A stretch of DNA of 6,092 nucleotides from Candidatus Rhabdochlamydia sp. (GTDB lineage: Bacteria > Chlamydiota > Chlamydiia > Chlamydiales > Rhabdochlamydiaceae). The stretch lies in contig JASHXO010000084.1 in NCBI GenBank assembly GCA_030043495.1, positions 1 to 6,092 of the forward strand, given 5' to 3'. The position numbers were made by a program, and so were the translations under genes. The notes under the pieces are model-generated. The model worked only from the letters and a program-made list of their open reading frames with translations, was not told where the DNA came from and made no database searches. This document shows, piece by piece, positions 1 to 5,089 of this stretch (position 1 is the first letter of the stretch; each line of letters opens with the position of its first letter).

Positions 1-31
1 CCAAAAATGTTGTTCTGATTTCAATAAATCT

Positions 32-60
32 TTGGCGGCATGATCGTCTTCTGATATAAG
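32..60 (+). promoter_or_regulatory. candidate sigma70-type promoter for dps
   Basis: TTGGCG (32-37) and TATAAG (55-60) are separated by 17 bp and match the -35 and -10 consensus at 4/6 and 5/6 positions. A transcript would start near 67, giving a leader of about 20 nt that carries the Shine-Dalgarno of the following gene. Placement and spacing are good, but this is consensus matching only. No operator-like palindrome (for example a Fur- or PerR-type box) is evident next to it. Confidence 0.4.
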
Positions 61-75
61 AAGTTTTTTTGAGTT

Positions 76-83
76 AAGGAGGT
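76..83 (+). promoter_or_regulatory. strong Shine-Dalgarno of dps
   Basis: AAGGAGGT at 76-83, four bases before the ATG at 88, is a near-perfect anti-16S complement. It fixes the start codon. It is much stronger than anything in front of nusB, murB or folC, which suggests that this gene is translated at high level when transcribed. Confidence 0.8.
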
Positions 84-87
84 CGAA

Positions 88-552
88 ATGGAACCTAGTA
101 TAGGTCTTAATGAGCAGAATAGAAGCGCGATAAGCACTGGATTAGAGCGATTGCTTGCAGAGGTGTATACGCTCTATTTAAAAACGCAAAATTTTCATTG
201 GAATGTGAGAGGAATTGAATTCTATTCCTTACATCTCCTTTTTGAAAAACAATATGAAGAAATGGCAGAAGAAATCGACGAGATCGCTGAGAGGATCCGC
301 GCTTTGGGGTTCTTTGTCGAGGCTTCTTTTTCATCCTTTTCCGAACTTTCCTCGATTAAAGAGGAAGAAAAGGTTTTAAATTCCAAAGAGATGCTCATCG
401 CCTTGGTCCAAGGGCATGAAACATATGTCCGGGAGGCAAGAAGGATTGCAGAAATTGCTGATCGAGAACTTGATTTTGCCACTGTAGACATGTTAGGTCG
501 GCGTATGGGAGCGCATGAAAAAATGGCTTGGTTCTTACGCAGTCAAATTTAA
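88..552 (+). CDS. dps: Dps/ferritin-like DNA-protection and iron-storage protein
   Basis: This 154-residue protein has the length and four-helix character of the Dps (mini-ferritin) family. Dps proteins form dodecameric shells in the cytoplasm, oxidise Fe(II) with peroxide, store the iron and so limit Fenton damage. The helix A motif FHWNV (36-40) and the following LHLLFE segment place the inter-subunit ferroxidase ligands at H37, H49, D64 and E68. Their spacing matches E. coli Dps H51/H63/D78/E82 exactly. The position equivalent to E. coli D67 is E53, a conservative change. The N-terminus is short and lacks the lysine-rich tail that E. coli Dps uses to bind DNA, so iron/peroxide detoxification is a safer role than DNA compaction. 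The start is fixed by the strong Shine-Dalgarno. It stands apart from the downstream operon by 135 bp. Family assignment is firm; DNA binding is undetermined. Confidence 0.93.
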   Translation: MEPSIGLNEQNRSAISTGLERLLAEVYTLYLKTQNFHWNVRGIEFYSLHLLFEKQYEEMAEEIDEIAERIRALGFFVEASFSSFSELSSIKEEEKVLNSKEMLIALVQGHETYVREARRIAEIADRELDFATVDMLGRRMGAHEKMAWFLRSQI

Positions 553-687
553 AATCAACATTTACCCATTTGAAAAAGAAGCAATAGCAGTAGAGCCAAA
601 GAGGGTCTTATGTTATATTTAACTCTTTTGGAGATATGTATCATGGAATTATTTTGATTCTATCATCCTCAAAACAGTAGACGACAT
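553..687 (+). promoter_or_regulatory. dps-nusB spacer with weak promoter-like elements
   Basis: This 135-bp spacer must hold the end of the dps transcript and probably the promoter of the nusB operon. Two -10-like hexamers can be seen: TATATT (614-619) and TATCAT (661-666), each 5/6 to TATAAT. Neither has a convincing -35 partner at 16-18 bp. An imperfect stem (CCAAAGAG at 596-603 with CTCTTTTGG at 623-631) has a 19-nt loop and no following T-run, so I do not call it a terminator. No Shine-Dalgarno is visible in front of the nusB ATG. Confidence 0.25.
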
Positions 688-1149
688 ATGCCTATTTCAC
701 CGCAAAAATTTCGAGAGATTGTTTTTCAACTACTTTATAGCGATGACTTTGGCGGTTGTGCAGAGGTAGCAGAAATGTTAATGGCGCAACTTTGCGTTAC
801 GAAGAAAATTGTTCGCGAAGCATATGAGATCAAGGAAAAAATTCTTGAGAAGAAAAAGCAAATTGATGAGCTCATTTGCAAGCATTCGGAATCTTATAAT
901 TTTGAGAGAATTCCTCGCATCGAGCGCAATGTGATCCGCTTGGGTTCATATGAACTCCTTTTCTCTTCGGATGTCCCGCCAAAAGTAGCGATTGCCGAGG
1001 CAATTCGACTCACGCGAAAATTCGCGACGCCGGAAGCTGCGACGTTTGTCAATGCCGTTTTAGACTCCATCTATAAACAACTCCAACCGGATCACACTGC
1101 TCATCTGCATGACGCAACCGTTCACTCCAATAACAAAAATCCAGTTTGA
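688..1149 (+). CDS. nusB: transcription antitermination factor NusB
   Basis: This 153-residue NusB-family protein is predicted to be cytoplasmic. NusB binds NusE (ribosomal protein S10) and the boxA element of rRNA leaders to promote antitermination and coordinated rRNA processing. The N-terminal segment (residues 4-17, with REIVFQLLY) matches the first NusB helix. The C-terminal half carries the family signature: IERNVIRLGSYELL (78-91), the DVPPKVAIAEAIRL stretch (95-108) and FVNAVLD (120-126). The globular domain ends near residue 130. The last 20 or so residues are a polar, His/Asn-containing tail, and its final 13 codons overlap murB. The ATG at 688 fits the family's N-terminus, although no ribosome-binding site precedes it. 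It is the first gene of a tightly packed block; I recall nusB next to murB in Chlamydia. Confidence 0.95.
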   Translation: MPISPQKFREIVFQLLYSDDFGGCAEVAEMLMAQLCVTKKIVREAYEIKEKILEKKKQIDELICKHSESYNFERIPRIERNVIRLGSYELLFSSDVPPKVAIAEAIRLTRKFATPEAATFVNAVLDSIYKQLQPDHTAHLHDATVHSNNKNPV

Positions 1150-1990
1150 AGTTGACAAACCGTTAAGCCAATTGTCCACTTTTGGGATCGGCGGTCCAGC
1201 GCGTTTTTTTATCGAAGCTCAAAAGCCAGAGGAATTGGCAGGTCTTTTAAAATATTGCCATGCACAAAAACTTCCTTTTTTTGTCATCGGCAAGGGGTCG
1301 AATTGTCTTTTTGACGATCGTGGATTTGATGGACTTGTGATCCTTAACAAGATTGCTTTTTGTCAATTTGAATGGCCGACTGTCAACGTCGGAGCAGGTT
1401 ATGCTTTTTCCCTCCTCGGAACTCAAACTGCACGCAAAGGTTGGGCTGGACTCGAATTCGCTTCCGGGATTCCTGGATCTGTCGGCGGCGCTATTTATAT
1501 GAATGCGGGTGCGAGTGGTGTGGAAACTTGTGAATCGTTACTCGAAGTGACTTTTGTCAATGAACATGGAGAATTCGAGAGCTTGAAGCGAGACCAAATT
1601 GCTTTTTCCTATCGCTTTTCAACCTTCCAAGAACGCAAAGGAGTGATTGCCAGCGCCAAATTTTTACTCCATCCTTCTGAAGAAGCGCGAAAAAAACAAC
1701 TCGGAATCATCGACTACCGTACACGGACCCAGCCTTATAGCGACAAATCCGCAGGCTGTGTCTTTCGTAATCCAGAATCTCATTCTGCTGGTGCTTTGAT
1801 CCAACAATGCGGGCTCAAAGGCAAACGCATCGGCAGTGCCGAAGTTTCTACGATGCATGCAAATTTCATCGTCAATAAAGGCGGTGCCACTTCCAAGGAC
1901 ATTCTCGGACTTGCCGAAGAGGTTAAAAAAACTGTCAAAGAAAAGACGGGGATCGAACTCGAGATGGAGATTCGTTATGTTCCGCGCTGA
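1109..1990 (+). CDS. murB: UDP-N-acetylenolpyruvoylglucosamine reductase MurB (type II)
   Basis: MurB is the FAD enzyme that uses NADPH to reduce UDP-GlcNAc-enolpyruvate to UDP-MurNAc, the second committed step of peptidoglycan precursor synthesis in the cytoplasm. FAD-binding motifs are visible: STFGIGGPA (23-31), GKGSNCLFDDRGFDG (61-75) and GIPGSVGGAIYMNAGA (120-135). The C-terminal substrate domain follows. The catalytic set aligns as R169 (in SYRFS), C217 (in AGCVFRNP, where E. coli has the proton-donor Ser229) and E287 (in LEMEIRY). At 293 residues it fits the shorter type II MurB lacking the E. coli tyrosine-loop insertion. The ATG at 1109 lies inside nusB and overlaps it by 41 nt. No later in-frame start would keep the N-terminal strand, and no clear Shine-Dalgarno is present, so translation is probably coupled to nusB. 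Confidence 0.95.
   Translation: MTQPFTPITKIQFEVDKPLSQLSTFGIGGPARFFIEAQKPEELAGLLKYCHAQKLPFFVIGKGSNCLFDDRGFDGLVILNKIAFCQFEWPTVNVGAGYAFSLLGTQTARKGWAGLEFASGIPGSVGGAIYMNAGASGVETCESLLEVTFVNEHGEFESLKRDQIAFSYRFSTFQERKGVIASAKFLLHPSEEARKKQLGIIDYRTRTQPYSDKSAGCVFRNPESHSAGALIQQCGLKGKRIGSAEVSTMHANFIVNKGGATSKDILGLAEEVKKTVKEKTGIELEMEIRYVPR
1966..1969 (+). promoter_or_regulatory. Shine-Dalgarno that sets the start of the PHP gene
   Basis: GGAG at 1966-1969 sits seven bases before the ATG at 1977, inside the last codons of murB. It supports 1977 as the start rather than the upstream in-frame ATG at 1836, which would add 47 residues read out of frame through murB. Confidence 0.7.
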
Positions 1991-2789
1991 TTTGCATTGC
2001 CATACGACTTTTAGCGATGGAATAATGGACCCCGAACAGCTCCTTCATCTTGCCAAAGAAATTGGGCTTTCTGGGATTTCAATTACTGATCATGACACGA
2101 TCGAGGCTTATTCTGCAGCGCCTGCGGCTGCCAAACAGCTCGGCATTTTGTTGGGATCCGGTGTCGAGTTTTCCTGCGTTTTTCAAAAGATAAGCGTTCA
2201 CGTCCTCGCTTATGATTTCGATCTTGGAAGTCCTGCAATTGCAAAGCTCTGCGCTCGACATCAACAACGAAGAACTTTTCGAAATAAGGCGATCTTAGAT
2301 AATTTGAGCCGTCTCGGCATGCCGATTTCCGAAGAAGAACTCCTTACCATCGGCGAAAGAACTCTGGGGCGGCCGCATATTGCAAAACTGATGGTGGGAA
2401 AAGGATATGTGAGTTCGATCAAAGAAGCTTTTAATCATTACATCGGCGACGGAAAGCCCTGTTATGCTCCAGGCGAGGGAGTTTCTGTACAGGAAACGAT
2501 TGAAATCATTCATCAAGGTCGAGGCAAAGCGTTTATCGCGCATCCTCATCTTTTGGAGCATTCGCGTAAAATCAAAGAGCTACTCAAACATCCCTTTGAT
2601 GGGATAGAATGCCACTATGCGAAATTTCCTCCGGAACAAGAAAATCGATGGATTCAAGTCGCAAAAGAAAGAGGGTGGCTAATAAGCGGAGGCTCTGATT
2701 TTCATGGCTCTTCAAAAGACTACATTCAACTCGGATGTTCTTGGGTCGATGAAGACAATTTTCACAAGATCTTTCAGCATTTGATTTAA
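1977..2789 (+). CDS. PHP-domain phosphoesterase, RnaAM/YciV (TrpH)-like
   Basis: This 270-residue PHP (polymerase and histidinol phosphatase) metal-dependent phosphoesterase is of the YciV/TrpH type. Characterised relatives hydrolyse 3',5'-nucleoside bisphosphates or act as a 5'-3' exonuclease on short RNA. The metal-binding motifs are complete: DLHCHTTFSDG (5-15; H7, H9, D14), ITDHDT (36-41; D38, H39), GVEFS (62-66; E64), H75, GRPHIA (131-136; H134), AHPH (188-191; H189) and GSDFHG (239-244; D241, H243). The middle insert with GRPH and the GKPCYAP segment (159-165) is typical of this subfamily rather than of HisK or DNA-polymerase PHP domains. The chosen start gives a protein beginning four residues before the first motif, as in homologues, and it overlaps murB by 14 nt, implying coupled translation. 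The exact substrate cannot be read from sequence. Confidence 0.88.
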   Translation: MFRADLHCHTTFSDGIMDPEQLLHLAKEIGLSGISITDHDTIEAYSAAPAAAKQLGILLGSGVEFSCVFQKISVHVLAYDFDLGSPAIAKLCARHQQRRTFRNKAILDNLSRLGMPISEEELLTIGERTLGRPHIAKLMVGKGYVSSIKEAFNHYIGDGKPCYAPGEGVSVQETIEIIHQGRGKAFIAHPHLLEHSRKIKELLKHPFDGIECHYAKFPPEQENRWIQVAKERGWLISGGSDFHGSSKDYIQLGCSWVDEDNFHKIFQHLI

Positions 2790-2814
2790 TACCATTTCCG
2801 AAATAAGGTTCAAG

Positions 2815-4059
2815 GTGTCAAACTACGCACAAATCGTCGATCGTTTATATCAGGCCACTTGTTCATGGGGCGTGCGCCCGGGACTTAAAAATGCTGAAGC
2901 TCTTGATCAAGCGCTTGCATTTCCAACAAAGTCCTATGCGACGATACACATCGCCGGCAGCAATGGAAAAGGATCTGTTGCTACAAAAATTGCTAAAGGA
3001 CTTGAACTATCGGGCTATCGTGTCGGCCTCTATACTTCACCCCATCTCTTCTCCTTTCGTGAGAGGATTGCTGTTGACGGCCAGCTGATTTCCGAAGAAG
3101 AAGTGATCAAAGGAATGCAGAAGATTTTTTCCTTGGATGAGAAATTGAATCTCAACTCAACTTTTTTCGAAATGACCACCCTTCTCGCCTTTGATTATTT
3201 TCGTAAAAAACAAGTAGATATCGCTGTTATTGAAACAGGGCTTGGGGGAAGACTCGATGCGACAAATATCATTTCTCCTGTCTTGACTGCGATTACTTCC
3301 ATCAGCCGTGAGCATACGCAGCTCTTAGGGAACAACCTCGAACAAATCGCTTCCGAAAAAGCGGGGATTATCAAAGAAAAAGTCCCTGTTATCTTAGGGC
3401 CAAAGGCGCGCTTCCAGTCCATTTACGATCAGGCTAAAGAGTTGAATTGCCCACTCTTTATCTCTAAAAAAATCAGTTATTTTTACGATGAAGAGAACAA
3501 TGCCGTTGCAGAGCTGGCCTTGGGCCATCTCCCTCTATCGTTTTCGTTACAGCCAAAAGCAGTGGGACGAGCTCTTGCTATCCGTCCACCCTGCCGTTTT
3601 GAAAAGATCGGGGAGGTAATCTTTGATGTTGCACATAATCCAGATGCCATTTTTTATTTGTTGCAAGCTTTGCATACTTTTTACCCTCAATCGCGCTTTC
3701 GCTTTCTCGTGGGCTTTTCTAAAGATAAAGAATACGACCAGTGTCTGGATTTGATTACGCCGGTAACCACCCATGTCCACCTGGTTCAAGCGCCGACCTC
3801 TCGTGCAGCGACAACGGAAGACTTAAAGTCTGTTTTAAAAAATGAGGACCCCGCCTTTTCGACTGCCCATCCTTCCATTAAAGAAGGAGTAGAAGAAGCT
3901 TACACTCAAGCTCTGGCCCAAGGTGAAATCCTCGTGGTTTGTGGCAGTTTTTACATCATGGCAGATGCAAAGGCAGCAGTAGGGATTCAACCCCCTAAAG
4001 ATTCTCTCGATTTGAACGAAAAGATTTTTCCTTCCATTCTTTCTTCTTCAGTGACTTGA
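2815..4059 (+). CDS. folC: bifunctional folylpolyglutamate/dihydrofolate synthase FolC
   Basis: FolC is a Mur-ligase-like ATPase that adds glutamate to folates (and, in bifunctional forms, to dihydropteroate), retaining cofactors in the cell. The P-loop is AGSNGKGS (47-54). YTSPHL (73-78) and ETGLGGRLDATN (140-151) follow. H167 with the EKAGIIK segment (181-187) supplies metal ligation and the carbamylated lysine equivalent, K182. The C-terminal domain has RFE (261-263) and DVAHNPDA (271-278). At 166-167 the sequence reads EH where DH is usual. The stretch between the ATPase domain and RFE is shorter than in standard FolC, while the C-terminus has an extra tail of roughly 25 residues that overlaps the convergent gene. 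The GTG start at 2815 has a weak AAGG (2805-2808) before it and lies 25 nt after the PHP stop, consistent with the same operon. Confidence 0.92.
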   Translation: MSNYAQIVDRLYQATCSWGVRPGLKNAEALDQALAFPTKSYATIHIAGSNGKGSVATKIAKGLELSGYRVGLYTSPHLFSFRERIAVDGQLISEEEVIKGMQKIFSLDEKLNLNSTFFEMTTLLAFDYFRKKQVDIAVIETGLGGRLDATNIISPVLTAITSISREHTQLLGNNLEQIASEKAGIIKEKVPVILGPKARFQSIYDQAKELNCPLFISKKISYFYDEENNAVAELALGHLPLSFSLQPKAVGRALAIRPPCRFEKIGEVIFDVAHNPDAIFYLLQALHTFYPQSRFRFLVGFSKDKEYDQCLDLITPVTTHVHLVQAPTSRAATTEDLKSVLKNEDPAFSTAHPSIKEGVEEAYTQALAQGEILVVCGSFYIMADAKAAVGIQPPKDSLDLNEKIFPSILSSSVT

Positions 4060-4841
4060 GACAATCCCAAGAACAGCTGATCGATCTGAGTGCTTGTGGG
4101 ATAAGATTCTCCATTTTCCACTAATTCATTGACAGTGGCGACTAACGCCTGCATTGTCTCAAATGGATCATCAAAAGGTTTTGCCGTCAGATTTTGCATA
4201 TGTTTTTCAAAACGCCGTTTATGGTCCTCGGGCAACGTGTAATAACGCATCTTCGCATGTCTAAAGTCGCGATTATATACTGCCCTGGCAACGTCAAATA
4301 ATTCTTCCACTTCTCCAGGAAGGAGTTCAACTTCGTCCTCAACAAAGCGCACGGAATTTTGTTTGGCAAGCCAATCAAAGTGGTGGGTCAACGGCTGGCC
4401 CTCGAGTTTGGCCTTGGCCTCAAGGAGGGCGTGCTTGGCGTCTGCAATGATGCGCCGATGAGGAATCGATGGCTTATGATGTTCCTCTAAATGGATGATA
4501 TGTGTTTCCAGCAATTGGATTGCTTTAGGCGTAATCTTTCCTTTTTTAAGGGAAGTAGATTCGTGCTGGATTTGTGTGACTTCTCCTTCGACAAGGCGAT
4601 CGACCAGGTCGCGGGAGAGATTGACAACTTTTTCTTTTAGATACTCAGTTTGAGCTTTAGCAAAAACATCGGAAGTTTGTTCCAAGTCTTGAAGTTTTTG
4701 CGAGGCGAGATTGAGCTTTTTGCACAAAGATTGGTACTTTTTTGGGGAAATAGATGCATGGGCGATTTCCCCTTCAATGGTCTGCACCTCAGTTTGCAGC
4801 CATCGAGATCCGCTGAGCTTATTAACTTCGTTAGATCTCAT
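3987..4841 (-). CDS. unrecognised charged, mostly helical protein
   Basis: This 284-residue protein matches no family I recognise. It is rich in Glu, Lys, Gln and Leu, with long predicted helices and few glycines. Residues ~14-95 show heptad-like spacing of hydrophobics among charged residues, suggesting a coiled coil. A second helical block, ~105-150, contains several histidines. The C-terminal half (~155-270) is acidic, with aromatic residues (for example RYYTLPEDHKRRFEKH). No signal peptide, transmembrane segment, cysteine motif or nucleotide-binding motif is seen, so a soluble or effector/structural role is possible but unproven. The ATG at 4841 has only a weak purine tract (AAGAAG) upstream. 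It is convergent with folC, and the last ~23 codons are antisense to the end of folC. That the frame is real is supported by its length and coherent composition on a strand with its own promoter. Confidence 0.72.
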   Translation of the reverse strand: MRSNEVNKLSGSRWLQTEVQTIEGEIAHASISPKKYQSLCKKLNLASQKLQDLEQTSDVFAKAQTEYLKEKVVNLSRDLVDRLVEGEVTQIQHESTSLKKGKITPKAIQLLETHIIHLEEHHKPSIPHRRIIADAKHALLEAKAKLEGQPLTHHFDWLAKQNSVRFVEDEVELLPGEVEELFDVARAVYNRDFRHAKMRYYTLPEDHKRRFEKHMQNLTAKPFDDPFETMQALVATVNELVENGESYPTSTQIDQLFLGLSQVTEEERMEGKIFSFKSRESLGG

Positions 4842-4855
4842 AAGATTATCTTCTT

Positions 4856-4861
4856 ATTATA
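4856..4861 (-). promoter_or_regulatory. exact TATAAT, possible second -10 element
   Basis: On the - strand TATAAT reads from 4861 to 4856, 14 nt before the ATG at 4841. A -35 partner is poor: TTGTAT (4886-4881) is at 19 bp and lies inside the palindrome. In such AT-rich DNA this may be chance. If used, the leader would be under 10 nt and the palindrome would cover the -35 region, acting as an operator rather than an RNA hairpin. Confidence 0.25.
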
Positions 4862-4875
4862 TATATTAGATTATT

Positions 4876-4894
4876 AAGGCATACAATATGCCTT
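4876..4894. repeat. perfect 8-bp inverted repeat upstream of the - strand gene
   Basis: AAGGCATA (4876-4883) and TATGCCTT (4887-4894) are exact reverse complements around a 3-nt centre, CAA on the + strand. The palindrome ends 34 bp upstream of the ATG at 4841. It stands out as a GC-containing island in an otherwise extremely AT-rich spacer. It could be a small leader hairpin if transcription starts near 4948, or a dimeric repressor site. On the - strand no T-run follows it, so it is not an obvious terminator for that direction. Confidence 0.7.
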
Positions 4895-4954
4895 GGTTTT
4901 ATTCTAATCCTTATACATATAATATTCAATTCCCATAATTAATTATAAAAAAAT

Positions 4955-4984
4955 ATATTAACATTTAAAATAAAAAGTTGTCAA
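4955..4984 (-). promoter_or_regulatory. candidate promoter of the 284-residue orphan gene
   Basis: On the - strand an exact TTGACA (4984-4979) is followed after 18 bp by TAATAT (4960-4955), a 4/6 match to the -10 consensus. Transcription would start near 4948, leaving a leader of about 107 nt that includes the perfect palindrome at 4876-4894. The -35 match is the best in the window, and its position downstream of the neighbouring gene's terminator is what an independent transcription unit would show. Confidence 0.5.
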
Positions 4985-5004
4985 ATTTCTCGATAACAAA
5001 GCTG

Positions 5005-5018
5005 CCTCTCGAAAGAGG
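5005..5018. repeat. small hairpin next to the terminator
   Basis: CCTCT (5005-5009) and AGAGG (5014-5018) pair around a CGAA loop. The overlapping CTCTCG (5006-5011) could instead pair with CGAGAG (5061-5066), which would enclose the terminator hairpin. Both are short, and I assign no function. Confidence 0.3.
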
Positions 5019-5022
5019 AGAT

Positions 5023-5059
5023 AAAAAAAGCTATGTCTTTTTCACAGACATAGCTTTTT
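5023..5059 (-). terminator. intrinsic terminator of the rightmost gene (possibly bidirectional)
   Basis: A perfect 14-bp stem is formed by 5025-5038 and 5046-5059 (core AGCTATGTCT / AGACATAGCT) with a 7-nt loop. On the - strand the A-run at 5023-5029 becomes a seven-T tract at the end of the stem. It begins 31 nt past the stop codon at 5090. The T5 on the + strand side (5055-5059) means it could also stop + strand transcription. It separates the two - strand genes into different units. Confidence 0.88.
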
Positions 5060-5089
5060 GCGAGAGATGTTGTAAATTAAAATATTTTT

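Noticed and set aside
2..43. Possible C-terminus of an upstream + strand gene (reading ...SDFNKSLAA then TGA)
   Set aside because: Only 13 codons are visible and nothing identifies a family. An open frame this short occurs by chance.
1..90. Open - strand stretch reading KKLLISEDDHAAKDLLK, resembling the start of a response-regulator receiver domain
   Set aside because: No ATG, GTG or TTG start codon lies at a suitable place upstream of it in that frame, and the frame is blocked inside dps. It also faces the dps promoter. The resemblance is short and likely chance, though sequence to the left would settle it.
222..491. Long antisense open frame inside dps, and similar ones inside murB, the PHP gene and folC
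   Set aside because: These are mirror frames of well-recognised genes with Ser/Arg-rich, non-protein-like translations and no ribosome-binding sites.
596..631. Imperfect stem after dps as a terminator
   Set aside because: The stem has a bulge, a 19-nt loop and no T-run, so it is too weak to call.
610..657. 15-codon ORF (MLYLTLLEICIMELF) ahead of nusB as a leader peptide
   Set aside because: There is no Shine-Dalgarno, no run of regulatory codons and no attenuator hairpin after it. It also overlaps the likely promoter region.
1836..1976. 47-residue N-terminal extension of the PHP protein from the in-frame ATG at 1836
   Set aside because: It is antisense-free but out-of-frame reading of murB, Arg/Lys/Ser-rich and not part of the PHP fold. 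The ATG at 1977 has a good GGAG and gives the usual N-terminus.
4064..4102. Bulged stem (ATCCCAAG with CTTGTGGGAT) as a terminator for folC
   Set aside because: It lies inside the coding sequence of the convergent gene, has a bulge and a long loop, and lacks a T-run.
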